Origin: a virus
DNA length: 59,621 nt
IMG/VR virus record: IMGVR_UViG_3300042197_002679
Location: 1-59,621 of that record
Strand: one strand, 5' to 3'
The position numbers and the translations under genes were made by a program. The notes under the pieces are model-generated. The model was not told the DNA's origin. It searched no databases and was given only the letters and a program-made list of their open reading frames with translations. Every line of letters starts with the position of its first letter. Within the stretch, counting starts at the first letter, position 1. Shown here in pieces: positions 36,541-45,302 of this stretch.

Positions 36541-38769
36541 ATGGCGACTCCTCAATTATCTCCAGGCGTTCTCGTCAGAGAGGTTGATTTAACAGTAGGA
36601 AGAGCTGATAATGTTTTAGACAATATTGGTGCTATTGCTGGACCTTTCTCAATTGGACCCGTTAACGAACCAATTGACATCACCACAGAGCAAGATCTAA
36701 TTAATGTATTTGGTAAACCTTTATCAACTGATGCACAATATGAGTATTGGATGAGTGCTTCATCCTTTCTTTCATATGGCGGAATTCTTAAAGTTGTTAG
36801 AACTGGCGGATCAACTCTTAATAATGCAAATGCGGGGGTTGGAATAGCATATACAACTGCATTAGATATCGATAATTATGATGATTATATTAATAATCAT
36901 TCAGAAGCAACAGATTTTACATTCGCAGCAAAAAATCCAGGAACTTGGGCAAATGGTTTAAAAGTTTGTTTTATTGATGATAAAGCAGATCAAATCATCG
37001 GTATTACAACATCTAACCTTTCTACTGCTGGCGCCACAATTGGTGCTGGTGTGACTGCTTCACTTTCAGGAGTTGTAATTCCAGGAACAGGAACCACATC
37101 TTCTTTCAGTGGATATTTGAAAGGAATAATCACGGGAGTAACAACAGATTCTACCAATTCATCAAGTACAATTGAAGTAAAAATTGTTTCTCGAGTAGAA
37201 ACAGTCGGTAGTGGATCAACAGAAACAAAGATCAATTATGCAGAAGGGTCTGCATTTGCAGCATTTGATGTGTCTGATAGTTTATATTTTATCAATAGTG
37301 TTGGAGTTAACACGGGAGTTTCAGCCTCCTCACCATATACCCCAACATCTATTAGTGACTGGTATGATAATCAAACTTTAGGTCTTACAAATACAACTAT
37401 TTTTTGGAAAGAACTTGCGCCAAAACCAGTATCAAACATCTACGCAACAGAGAGACAAGGTAAAAATGATGCTCTTCATATAGTTGTTGTTGATGATACT
37501 GGATCAATTACGGGAATTCGAGGAAATGTTATTGAAAAACATTTAGGACTTTCTAAAGCGTTTGACGCAATATCGAATGTCAATTCTCCACAAAAAATTT
37601 GGTATGAGCAATATATTGCCGATTTTTCTCAAAATGTTTATGCTGGAGGAAATCCATCAAATTCTTCAGATTCTTATCACGGCACGACACCTGTTGCAAC
37701 AGGATTTACAACTTATTCGGGAGTTAAATCTGCATCATTTACACCAATTTCAATTGCAAGTGGTCTTTGGGGACAAGATGCTCAAGGAATAACTTACAGC
37801 GCAATTGGAAATGTATCTTATACATTAAATGGTGGAGTTGATTATTCTACTAGTGGTGGAATGAAAGCAGAATTAAGTGATCTAGTTACATCATATGGAT
37901 ATTTCCAAAACAAAGATGAAATTGAAGTTGATTATTTAATCATGGGCCCGGGGCTTACAAACCAGGAAGATTCGCAAGCAAAAGCAAATTATATTATTTC
38001 TCTCGCAGAATCAAGAAAAGATTGTATTGCTTGTATTGGACCACATAGAGCGAATTTAATCGGAATTACAAATACTACTACACAAACAAATAACTTAATT
38101 AATTATTTTAGTCCACTAAATTCTTCATCTTACGCTGTGTTTGATAGTGGATATAAGTACACATATGATAGATTCAATAATAAGTTCCGTTATGTTCCAA
38201 CAAATGCAGATATTGCAGGATTGATGACTCGAACAAATATTGTTTCTTACCCTTGGTTCTCGCCTGCTGGACAACAGCGTGGATTAATTAATAATGCAGT
38301 TAAACTTGCATATAATCCAAATAAGACTCAAAGAGATAAATTATATCCTTTGCGAATTAACCCCATTGTTACTCAACCAGGAATTGGATCTCTTCTTTTT
38401 GGCGATAAAACTGCTCTCGGATATGCTTCAGCGTTCGATAGAATTAATGTTCGTCGATTATTTCTCACAATAGAACAGGCTTTACAAAGAGCAGCTGAAG
38501 CTCAACTTTTCGAATTAAATGATGAATTGACAAGAGCAAATTTCAGAAATATTATTGAACCATATCTCCGTGATGTTCAGGCAAAAAGGGGTCTATATGG
38601 ATTCCTTGTTGTTTGCGATACAACAAACAACACTCCTGATGTTATTGATAACAATGAATTTAGAGCAGACATTTTCCTGAAGCCAACAAAATCTATTAAC
38701 TACATCACACTAACATTTGTTGCCACTCGCACAGGTGTAAGTTTTGAAGAAGTTGCAGGAAGAGTTTGA
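36541..38769 (+). CDS. gp18: Tail sheath protein gp18
   Basis: Homolog of T4 gp18 (659 aa; here 742), the contractile sheath subunit. The N-terminus LSPGVLVREVDLTVGRADNV carries the family PGVxxxExD motif and the strand that is exchanged between subunits. The middle part has beta-rich protruding domains. The C-terminus includes GLMTRTNIVSYPWFSPAGQQ (with WFSPAG, characteristic of T4 sheath proteins), NPIVTQPGIGSLLFGDKTAL, and NVRRLFLTIEQALQRAAEAQ, the conserved core domain. It is preceded by a late box and strong ribosome binding site and followed by gp19. Confidence 0.95.
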   Translation: MATPQLSPGVLVREVDLTVGRADNVLDNIGAIAGPFSIGPVNEPIDITTEQDLINVFGKPLSTDAQYEYWMSASSFLSYGGILKVVRTGGSTLNNANAGVGIAYTTALDIDNYDDYINNHSEATDFTFAAKNPGTWANGLKVCFIDDKADQIIGITTSNLSTAGATIGAGVTASLSGVVIPGTGTTSSFSGYLKGIITGVTTDSTNSSSTIEVKIVSRVETVGSGSTETKINYAEGSAFAAFDVSDSLYFINSVGVNTGVSASSPYTPTSISDWYDNQTLGLTNTTIFWKELAPKPVSNIYATERQGKNDALHIVVVDDTGSITGIRGNVIEKHLGLSKAFDAISNVNSPQKIWYEQYIADFSQNVYAGGNPSNSSDSYHGTTPVATGFTTYSGVKSASFTPISIASGLWGQDAQGITYSAIGNVSYTLNGGVDYSTSGGMKAELSDLVTSYGYFQNKDEIEVDYLIMGPGLTNQEDSQAKANYIISLAESRKDCIACIGPHRANLIGITNTTTQTNNLINYFSPLNSSSYAVFDSGYKYTYDRFNNKFRYVPTNADIAGLMTRTNIVSYPWFSPAGQQRGLINNAVKLAYNPNKTQRDKLYPLRINPIVTQPGIGSLLFGDKTALGYASAFDRINVRRLFLTIEQALQRAAEAQLFELNDELTRANFRNIIEPYLRDVQAKRGLYGFLVVCDTTNNTPDVIDNNEFRADIFLKPTKSINYITLTFVATRTGVSFEEVAGRV

Positions 38770-38777
38770 TATTATCA

Positions 38778-38785
38778 TCTAAATA
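38778..38785 (+). promoter_or_regulatory. Late promoter box TCTAAATA (gp19)
   Basis: It lies 20 bases before the gp19 ATG, with AGGAGG (38791-38796) as a strong ribosome binding site in between. Confidence 0.6.
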
Positions 38786-38804
38786 ACACAAGGAGGATTT
38801 AAAA

Positions 38805-39395
38805 ATGGCAACAACAAGAGAGAACAAAACAATTTCTCAATTTAAATCAGCACTTATAGGTGGTGGTGCTCGTCCCAATCTCTTTGAAGTAGAGTTAACA
38901 ACTCTCCCTAATGGTATTGCTTGGGATGCGGACAATTTTAGATTTATGTGTAAGTCTGCCGCACTTCCAGCACAAAATGTGGCATCAATTGATGTTCCTT
39001 TTCGTGGAAGAATTTTTAAAGTTGCTGGTGATAGAACAATTGATGTTTGGACAGTAACTGTTATTAATGATGAAGGATTTGTTTTAAGAAATGCATTTGA
39101 GGAATGGTCCAATTTAATTGCCGATCTTGGCACTAATCTTGGAGCAACAGATCCATCAGCATATATGGTAAATGCCAAAGTTTATCAGTTAGGCAGAGGA
39201 TCTGTTGCAAGCAGCAGGGACAATTTAGGTAATGCAAACGCAGTGTTAAAAGAATATGAATTTATTGACATTTTTCCAACTAATGTAGCACAAATTGATC
39301 TTTCATACGATTCTTCAGATACAATTGAAGAATTTACTGTAGAATTCCAAGTTCAATCGTTTACTTATACTGGAGCGGGTGGTCCTAACCCATAA
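38805..39395 (+). CDS. gp19: Tail tube protein gp19
   Basis: Homolog of T4 gp19 (163 aa; here 196), the subunit of the inner tail tube. Visible landmarks are RPNLFEVEL in the first strand, then FMCKSAALPAQNVASIDVPF, the typical loop with the ALPA/VPF residues, GRIFKVAGDRTIDVWTVTV, and YEFIDIFPTNVAQIDLSYDS near the C-terminus. It ends in a short flexible GAGGPNP. The order sheath-tube-portal is that of T4. It has its own late box and an almost perfect Shine-Dalgarno. Confidence 0.95.
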   Translation: MATTRENKTISQFKSALIGGGARPNLFEVELTTLPNGIAWDADNFRFMCKSAALPAQNVASIDVPFRGRIFKVAGDRTIDVWTVTVINDEGFVLRNAFEEWSNLIADLGTNLGATDPSAYMVNAKVYQLGRGSVASSRDNLGNANAVLKEYEFIDIFPTNVAQIDLSYDSSDTIEEFTVEFQVQSFTYTGAGGPNP

Positions 39396-39401
39396 TAAAT
39401 A
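39394..39401 (+). promoter_or_regulatory. Late promoter box AATAAATA (gp20)
   Basis: It begins inside the gp19 stop codon and lies 37 bases upstream of the gp20 ATG. A second candidate, CTAAATA, is at 39420-39426 but is very close to the ATG. Confidence 0.65.
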
Positions 39402-39430
39402 GTAAAAGGTTAGAATACACTAAATAAATT

Positions 39431-41101
39431 ATGGCAAAATTATTTGGGTTCTCCATAGAGAACACTGAACCACTATCTCCTACAGCAGTTTCCCCCGTCC
39501 CACCTAATAATGAGGATGGGGTTGACCACTATATGAGTAGTGGTTTTTTTGGTTCATATGTTGATATAGAAGGAGTTTATAGAACAGAATTTGAATTACT
39601 CAAAAGATATCGTGAAATGGCACTTCATCCAGAAGTAGATAGTGCTATTGAGGATATTGTCAATGAAGCAATTGTTTCGGATACGAATGACACACCAATT
39701 CAAATTGATTTGGATAATTTAAATGCAAGTGATGGGATAAAGAAAAAAATAAGACAAGAGTTCAAATATATCTTAGACTTATTAGATTTTGATAAAAAAT
39801 CACACGAAATATATAGAAATTGGTATATTGATGGTAGAATTTATTATCACAAAATTATAGACTTAAAAAATCCCCACGAGGGAATACAAGAACTTCGTTA
39901 TATTGACGCAACAAAAATGCGTTTTGTTCGGCAACAAAAAAATAAACCAGAAAATAAATTTAATGCTATTAGCCGAATTCAAAGTGATAATCCTATGGAT
40001 TATGAATTTCCCGAAATTGAAGAATATTTCATTTATAACCCCAAAACTCCTTATCAGTCCGCTAATCCATCCCAAACTGGTGCAAGTCAAGGAATTAAAA
40101 TAGCAAGAGATGCTGTTACTTATTGTACGTCTGGATTGGTAGATAGAAATAAAGGAAATACTTTATCTTACCTACACAAGGCAATTAAATCACTTAACCA
40201 ACTTCGTATGATTGAAGATAGTCTCGTTATCTATAGACTGTCTCGTGCTCCAGAAAGAAGAATTTTCTATATTGATGTGGGCAATCTTCCAAAAGTAAAA
40301 GCAGAGCAATATCTCCGTGATGTTATGATGCGTTATCGTAATAAACTTGTTTACGATGCAAATACTGGAGAAATTCGTGATGATAAAAAATACATGGCGA
40401 TGCTTGAAGATTTTTGGTTACCTCGTCGTGAAGGTGGAAGAGGAACAGAAATTACAACTTTGCCTGGTGGACAAAATTTAGGGGAAATTACAGACATTGA
40501 GTATTTTAAGAAAAAACTTTATCGCTCATTAAATGTTCCACCATCAAGAATGGATGGTGAGGGTGGATTTAATCTTGGTCGCTCTTCTGAAATTTTAAGA
40601 GATGAGTTAAAATTTAGTAAATTTGTTGGAAGATTAAGAAAAAGATTTTCCAATATGTTTAGTGATATGCTTAAGACCCAATTAATTTTAAAAAATATTG
40701 TGACTCCAGAAGATTGGGAGTCTATGAGTGAGCATATTCAATATGATTTTCTTTATGATAATCATTTTGCAGAACTAAAAGAATCAGAGTTATTGAATGA
40801 AAGACTTACAATGGTTGCAACTGCTGAACCATATGTCGGGAAATATTTTTCTCAAGATTATGTAAGAAGAAAAATTTTAAGACAAACTGATGTAGAAATT
40901 CTTGAGCAAGACGCTTTAATTGATAAAGAAATTAAAGATGGTATTATCTCAGATCCAAATGCTCCAATTGAACAAGATTTCGCAACTCCAGGAGTACAAC
41001 AAAGTACATCTCAAATGGATTTGGGGAGACCTATTATGGAACCAGATTTAGAATCACAAGCAACAAAATCTACACAACTTCCAAAGGGCGGAGAGATATA
41101 A
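39431..41101 (+). CDS. gp20: Portal protein gp20
   Basis: Homolog of T4 gp20 (524 aa; here 556), the dodecameric portal and the standard marker of cyanomyoviruses. Clear landmarks are the GVDHYMSSGFFGSYVDIEGV start region, YREMALHPEVDSAIEDIVNE, the RIYYHKIID strand, and SYLHKAIKSLNQLRMIEDSL. Further on are VIYRLSRAPERRIFYIDVGN and NVPPSRMDGEGGFNLGRSSE. The last 50 residues are flexible and rich in Gln, Ser and Pro. Its stop codon is part of the next late box. Confidence 0.96.
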   Translation: MAKLFGFSIENTEPLSPTAVSPVPPNNEDGVDHYMSSGFFGSYVDIEGVYRTEFELLKRYREMALHPEVDSAIEDIVNEAIVSDTNDTPIQIDLDNLNASDGIKKKIRQEFKYILDLLDFDKKSHEIYRNWYIDGRIYYHKIIDLKNPHEGIQELRYIDATKMRFVRQQKNKPENKFNAISRIQSDNPMDYEFPEIEEYFIYNPKTPYQSANPSQTGASQGIKIARDAVTYCTSGLVDRNKGNTLSYLHKAIKSLNQLRMIEDSLVIYRLSRAPERRIFYIDVGNLPKVKAEQYLRDVMMRYRNKLVYDANTGEIRDDKKYMAMLEDFWLPRREGGRGTEITTLPGGQNLGEITDIEYFKKKLYRSLNVPPSRMDGEGGFNLGRSSEILRDELKFSKFVGRLRKRFSNMFSDMLKTQLILKNIVTPEDWESMSEHIQYDFLYDNHFAELKESELLNERLTMVATAEPYVGKYFSQDYVRRKILRQTDVEILEQDALIDKEIKDGIISDPNAPIEQDFATPGVQQSTSQMDLGRPIMEPDLESQATKSTQLPKGGEI

Positions 41102-41104
41102 ATA
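41097..41104 (+). promoter_or_regulatory. Late promoter box TATAAATA, perfect consensus
   Basis: Exact match to the T4 late consensus. It contains the gp20 TAA stop (41099-41101) and lies 27 bases before the ATG of the gp67-like gene. Confidence 0.8.
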
Positions 41105-41130
41105 CTAACAGTTAATTATTGATTGTTAAA

Positions 41131-41304
41131 ATGGACGAACTCCTGGATATGATTGTTACTGATGAATCACCATCACAAATAAGCGATAAGATTAAAGAAT
41201 TATTGTTTACGAAATCCGCAGAAAAGATAGATGCTTTTCGTCCTTTAGTCGCATCGGACGTTTTTGGAACAGATTCCATTGAATCAGAAACTGAAAACGA
41301 ATGA
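41131..41304 (+). CDS. gp67-like: Prohead core protein, gp67-like, 57 aa
   Basis: ATG at 41131; an in-frame TTG at 41119 is less likely. The product is short, helical (DELLDMIVTDESPSQISDKI, then a Lys-rich helix) and ends in an acidic tail. T4 gp67 (80 aa) has the same plan, short helices followed by an acidic tail, and lies in the same place between the portal and the protease genes. I therefore call it gp67-like from synteny and composition rather than clear homology. It would be part of the scaffold core and be degraded by gp21. Confidence 0.6.
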   Translation: MDELLDMIVTDESPSQISDKIKELLFTKSAEKIDAFRPLVASDVFGTDSIESETENE

Positions 41305-41312
41305 GAATTTTT

Positions 41313-41320
41313 AATAAATA
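41313..41320 (+). promoter_or_regulatory. Late promoter box AATAAATA
   Basis: Nine bases after the gp67-like stop and 24 bases before the ATG of the 41344 gene. Confidence 0.65.
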
Positions 41321-41343
41321 ACTAAAAGTATGTCATACAAATA

Positions 41344-41895
41344 ATGGCTCATAGACCAGTTGGGGCTGGATCCTCATTTACATTTACTGCTGGAACCGCA
41401 TCAACATCATCCACATTTTCCGTCCAATCTAATGTGTTGAGAGTTGTTGCAGTTGGAGCGGCAGCACATATTTCAGTTGGATCAACTCCTTCAGCAACTT
41501 CATCGGATTATTATGTTCCGTCTGGTGGAACTGCAACTCTTGCATTAACTAAAGCATCAAATCGTGTCGTAGGGGTCATAACTGGCACAACAACTGTAGT
41601 TACAGTTCCAGAGGGAACACAAGTTCCCTTTGGTGTTGATGATTATGTTACTTTGTCCGTAAGTGGACAATCATATTACAACTTCACTCACCAAAAAGTT
41701 TTGTCGGTGGATACTACATCCAATATTGATGGATATTTCCAAAAAAGAATGACAATTAATTACAATTCAAGTGGCATTGTAACTGCATTTTCCTCAGTAG
41801 ATGCAACAATTAGTGCCTCAAATAAAGTTTCTGCATATGGTTTAGGTTCTGGAACTGTTTACTATCAACAAGTACAAATTTCGGGAGATGCTTAA
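41344..41895 (+). CDS. Beta-rich head-cluster protein, 183 aa
   Basis: The product is rich in Ser, Thr, Val and Gly with alternating hydrophobic residues, so it is almost all beta. The N-terminus (AHRPVGAGSSFTFTAGTAST) has no signal peptide. The body includes SVQSNVLRVVAVGAAAHISV and SDYYVPSGGTATLAL, and then a YFQKRMTINYNSSGIVTAFS stretch. It occupies the slot of T4 gene 68 but does not resemble that core protein. A capsid decoration or other structural role is likely from its fold type and its own late promoter. It overlaps the upstream alternative start of gp21. Confidence 0.65.
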   Translation: MAHRPVGAGSSFTFTAGTASTSSTFSVQSNVLRVVAVGAAAHISVGSTPSATSSDYYVPSGGTATLALTKASNRVVGVITGTTTVVTVPEGTQVPFGVDDYVTLSVSGQSYYNFTHQKVLSVDTTSNIDGYFQKRMTINYNSSGIVTAFSSVDATISASNKVSAYGLGSGTVYYQQVQISGDA

Positions 41896-41896
41896 A

Positions 41897-42547
41897 ATGA
41901 AACTAATCACCGAAGAAATCGAAAAGGTAGAAGTTATTACCGAAAGCATAAATGGTAGAAAAAATCTTTTTATTAAAGGGATTTTTCTCCAGGCAGAACA
42001 AGTGAACAGAAACGGTAGAATGTACCGTATGCCTGTAATGGAAAGAGAAGTAAAGCGTTATACTGAACAATACGTGAATAAAGGTCGTGCTTTAGGTGAA
42101 CTTGGACATCCAGACGGTCCTACAGTAAATCTTGATAGGGTTTCACATAAGATTACAGAACTTTACCGTGATGGAAATAATTTTGTTGGTAAAGCGCAAA
42201 TTTTATCCACTCCAATGGGCAAAATTGCAGAATCACTTTTAAAGGAGGGTGTTTGTCTTGGCGTCTCTTCTCGTGGTATAGGATCATTAAGAGAGACCCG
42301 TGAAGGATATAAAGAAGTTGGTGAAGATTTTATGCTTGCAACTGCTGCAGACATTGTTGCAGATCCTTCAGCGCCTGATGCTTTTGTTCAGGGAATTATG
42401 GAGGGGAAGGAATGGATATGGGACGGTAACATTTTAAGAGAAAAAGTAGCAAACAATACTAAAAATAAAATAAATACTCTTGTTGATGAAGGTATTCTTG
42501 AAGAATACAAACTGTCATTATTTAATGAGTTTTTAAATAAACTGTAA
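41897..42547 (+). CDS. gp21: Prohead core protease gp21
   Basis: Homolog of T4 gp21, the serine protease that matures the prohead by cutting after Glu in (I/L)xE|(A/S/G). I choose the ATG at 41897 because GGAG (41884-41887) precedes it by nine bases; ATG 41888 would add three residues. Visible catalytic candidates are His71 in ELGHPDG and Ser124/125 in LGVSSRGIG, both in the expected order. RNGRMYR near residue 40 and DIVADPSAPDAFV near 158 are other family landmarks. The N-terminus itself contains VITE|S, a possible self-cleavage site. gp22 and gp23, its substrates, follow. Confidence 0.93.
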   Translation: MKLITEEIEKVEVITESINGRKNLFIKGIFLQAEQVNRNGRMYRMPVMEREVKRYTEQYVNKGRALGELGHPDGPTVNLDRVSHKITELYRDGNNFVGKAQILSTPMGKIAESLLKEGVCLGVSSRGIGSLRETREGYKEVGEDFMLATAADIVADPSAPDAFVQGIMEGKEWIWDGNILREKVANNTKNKINTLVDEGILEEYKLSLFNEFLNKL

Positions 42548-42557
42548 ATTATTAAAT

Positions 42558-42565
42558 TATAAATA
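42558..42565 (+). promoter_or_regulatory. Late promoter box TATAAATA, perfect consensus (gp22-gp23)
   Basis: Followed by a second AAATA and by GGAGAG as ribosome binding site before the gp22 ATG at 42602. I see no equally good box directly before gp23, so this one probably drives both scaffold and major capsid genes. Confidence 0.8.
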
Positions 42566-42601
42566 AATATAGATTTCATAAAGGAAAATCGGAGAGTTCA
42601 A

Positions 42602-43741
42602 ATGTCTCGTGGTACACAATTACAAGAAATGGAAGTAGGCACTAAGCAATCCAAAACTGCAGTTAATGCTGGAGCAAAAGCAGCAGAACCAATGCCTAGC
42701 CTTTCAGGATTAACACCAGGACAAACTGGTTCTTGGGAAGATCTTGGAGGACCTACACCAGAAAATTATAAGTCTGATGATGATTCTGCAAAGTTAAAAA
42801 CTCCAGGAACATCTCTTAAGCAAGTTAAGGATGTTGTTAATAAAGGAGCAACACCTGCAGACTCAATGAAAGGTGTAAAAGAGGAGGAAGAACTTGAAGA
42901 TGATGAAGTGATTGCCGAGTCTGAAGAGGAAGAACTTGAAGATGATGAAGTGATTGCCGAGTCTGATGATGAAGAGGAAGAAGGTGATGATGAAGAGGAA
43001 GAAGGTGATGAGGAAGATTATGATATTGAAGAAGATGTAAATGCACTTCTTGCTGGAGAGAATCTTTCCGAAGAATTCCAAGAAAAAGCGAAAACAATTT
43101 TTGAGGCAGCAATTACTTCAAGAATTTCCAAAATTCAAGAATCACTCGAAAATCAATACGCAGTTGCACTTAAAGAAGAAGTAGAAGAGATTAAAGAAAT
43201 TCTTTCCGAAAGAGTAGATTCTTATTTGGAATATGTTTCTGATGAATGGTTCCAAGAGAACGCATTAGTTGTTGAAAAAGGTCTAAAGGAGGAGTTGACT
43301 GAATCCTTTATGACTGGTCTGAAAGGACTTTTTGAAGAACATTATGTATCAATCCCTGATGATAAATATGATGTACTTGAGAGCATGGTAGAAAAACTTG
43401 ATGAAATGGAGACAAAACTCAACGAGCAAATAGAAAAAAATGTTTCCCTAAACAAGCGTCTCGCAGAGTCGGTTGCTGATGGAATCTTTGAACAGGTTTC
43501 TGAGGGTCTTGCGGCTACTCAGAAAGACAAGCTCGCTTCACTTGCCGAAAGTGTTGAGTTTGAAAGTGAAGACGAATATCGTGAAAAACTGGAGACTTTG
43601 AGGGAAGCATATTTCCCAACTAAAGGATTTTCTCCATCTGCTAAATCTGAGTCCCTCTCTGAGGGTGTAGACAATTCACCTGAAAATATTTCAGGCACTA
43701 TGGCTGCATATTTGAACACTCTTTCAAAATTTAGCAAATAA
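42602..43741 (+). CDS. gp22: Prohead scaffold protein gp22
   Basis: Positional and compositional homolog of T4 gp22 (269 aa; here 379), the main core protein around which gp23 assembles. It has an N-terminal flexible Gly/Pro/Lys part and an extremely acidic region (residues 93-140) with a 14-residue repeat EEELEDDEVIAESE, twice. Then come long amphipathic helices (SISxIQ-type, residues 145-320) as expected for a coiled scaffold. Several gp21-type sites (IAE|S in both repeats, IFE|A near 160) show it is degraded during maturation. It lies between gp21 and gp23. Confidence 0.88.
   Translation: MSRGTQLQEMEVGTKQSKTAVNAGAKAAEPMPSLSGLTPGQTGSWEDLGGPTPENYKSDDDSAKLKTPGTSLKQVKDVVNKGATPADSMKGVKEEEELEDDEVIAESEEEELEDDEVIAESDDEEEEGDDEEEEGDEEDYDIEEDVNALLAGENLSEEFQEKAKTIFEAAITSRISKIQESLENQYAVALKEEVEEIKEILSERVDSYLEYVSDEWFQENALVVEKGLKEELTESFMTGLKGLFEEHYVSIPDDKYDVLESMVEKLDEMETKLNEQIEKNVSLNKRLAESVADGIFEQVSEGLAATQKDKLASLAESVEFESEDEYREKLETLREAYFPTKGFSPSAKSESLSEGVDNSPENISGTMAAYLNTLSKFSK
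42884..43006 (+). repeat. Tandem repeats inside gp22 (2 x 42 bp, then 2 x 21 bp)
   Basis: Unit 42884-42925 is repeated at 42926-42967 with one base difference in the last codon. GATGATGAAGAGGAAGAAGGT at 42965-42985 (21 bases, seven codons) is then repeated at 42986-43006. All are in frame and encode acidic peptides. The 42-bp unit carries one gp21 cleavage motif. Confidence 0.9.
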
Positions 43742-43794
43742 TTGAATTTAATATAATTCAAACCCAAACATTCACTTACAAAAGGTAAACGCAA

Positions 43795-45228
43795 ATGTTC
43801 CATTCAGAGCAATTGCAGGAAAAGTGGGCACCTCTTCTTAACTATGATGGACTTGATCCAATCAAAGATTCACACAGAAGAGCAGTAACCGCTGTCCTGT
43901 TAGAAAACCAAGAAAGATTTTTAAGAGAGCAATCAGCATTTGATCATGGATCAATGGGAATGCTGATGGAATCTCCAACCAACAGCGGCAACGCTGCTGG
44001 TGCCCAGGGCGCTTTCGGTGGAGACGCTACCGCCGGTGGTCCTGTTGCAGGTTTTGATCCTGTTCTTATTTCATTGATCAGACGTTCAATGCCTAATCTG
44101 GTCGCTTACGACCTCGCTGGCGTTCAACCAATGAGTGGTCCTACTGGACTAATCTTCGCAATGCGTTCACGTTATACTAATCAGTCTGGCACTGAAGCAT
44201 TTTATAACGAATCTGACACTACATTTTCAGGCACAGATTCTGGTTTTGATACTACACTTACTCGTGATTTCTCCGACGTTAATGCTGGTATTGGTACAAC
44301 TATCCAGGCCGGTACCAATCCTTCAGTTCTAAATCCAGTTGGAACCGCAACTTCAACGGCATATAACGTTGGACAAGGTATGCCTACTGGTGATGCAGAA
44401 AATCTTGATAGTGGTTCGAACGCATTCAATCAAATGGCTTTCTCAATCGAGAAAGTTACTGTTACTGCTAAGTCAAGAGCACTGAAAGCAGAGTACAGTC
44501 TTGAGCTTGCACAAGACCTTAAAGCAATTCACGGTCTGAACGCTGAAGCGGAATTGGCAAATATTCTGTCAACTGAGATTCTTGCCGAAATCAACCGTGA
44601 AGTTATCAGAACCATTTATAAGGTTGCTGAGCAAGGTGCCGTTCAAAACGTTGCAACTGCTGGTGTATTTGACCTTGATGTTGATTCAAATGGTCGTTGG
44701 TCAGTTGAAAAGTTTAAGGGTCTACTCTTCCAGATCGAGAGAGATGCAAACGCAATCGCACAAAGAACTCGTCGTGGAAAGGGCAACATCATCCTATGCT
44801 CTGCTGATGTCGCTTCCGCTTTAACGATGGCTGGCGTGCTTGATTACACCCCTGCCCTCAATGCTAACCTAAACGTTGATGACACGGGCAACACCTTTGC
44901 TGGTGTTCTTCAAGGTAAGTATCGAGTTTATATTGATCCTTATGCTGCTAACCTAACATCGGGTAATGCAACTCCAGGAAACCAATACTACGTTGTTGGA
45001 TATAAGGGTTCTTCACCTTATGACGCAGGTCTGTTTTATTGCCCATATGTTCCTCTCCAAATGGTTCGTGCCGTTGGTGAGAACTCCTTCCAACCAAAGA
45101 TTGGCTTTAAGACCCGTTACGGTCTTGTTGCTAATCCATTTGCAGAAGGAACCGATCAGGGTCTTGGTCGTCTCAAAGTTAACACTAACCGCTATTATAG
45201 AAGAGTTGCGGTCAAAAATCTCATGTAA
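43795..45228 (+). CDS. gp23: Major capsid protein gp23
   Basis: Homolog of T4 gp23 (521 aa; here 477), HK97-fold capsid subunit. Landmarks are SLIRRSMPNLVAYDLAGVQP followed by MSGPTGLIFAMRSRY, the standard gp23 primer region. KVTVTAKSRALKAEYSLELA and DLKAIHGLNAEAELANILST follow. The C-terminal NPFAEGTDQGLGRLKVNTNR and YYRRVAVKNLM end the protein. A gp21 site, MLMESP, gives cleavage between Glu59 and Ser60, so the first 59 residues are a removable delta domain, close to the 65 of T4. Codon use is more C/G-rich than its neighbours, as in a very highly expressed gene. A terminator follows. Confidence 0.97.
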   Translation: MFHSEQLQEKWAPLLNYDGLDPIKDSHRRAVTAVLLENQERFLREQSAFDHGSMGMLMESPTNSGNAAGAQGAFGGDATAGGPVAGFDPVLISLIRRSMPNLVAYDLAGVQPMSGPTGLIFAMRSRYTNQSGTEAFYNESDTTFSGTDSGFDTTLTRDFSDVNAGIGTTIQAGTNPSVLNPVGTATSTAYNVGQGMPTGDAENLDSGSNAFNQMAFSIEKVTVTAKSRALKAEYSLELAQDLKAIHGLNAEAELANILSTEILAEINREVIRTIYKVAEQGAVQNVATAGVFDLDVDSNGRWSVEKFKGLLFQIERDANAIAQRTRRGKGNIILCSADVASALTMAGVLDYTPALNANLNVDDTGNTFAGVLQGKYRVYIDPYAANLTSGNATPGNQYYVVGYKGSSPYDAGLFYCPYVPLQMVRAVGENSFQPKIGFKTRYGLVANPFAEGTDQGLGRLKVNTNRYYRRVAVKNLM

Positions 45229-45247
45229 ATCTCATATGAGATCATCT

Positions 45248-45274
45248 GGAGGACCTCAAAGGTCCTCTTTTTTT
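45248..45274 (+). terminator. Intrinsic terminator after gp23
   Basis: GAGGACC (45249-45255) pairs with GGTCCTC (45261-45267) around a five-base loop, followed by seven T (45268-45274). The last T is the first base of the TATAAATA box. Confidence 0.9.
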
Positions 45275-45281
45275 ATAAATA
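45274..45281 (+). promoter_or_regulatory. Late promoter box TATAAATA directly after the gp23 terminator
   Basis: Perfect T4 consensus, starting on the last T of the terminator tail. It would drive the homing endonuclease gene 22 bases downstream and perhaps gp3. Confidence 0.75.
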
Positions 45282-45302
45282 ATATAGTTAAAAACTTCGG
45301 TG

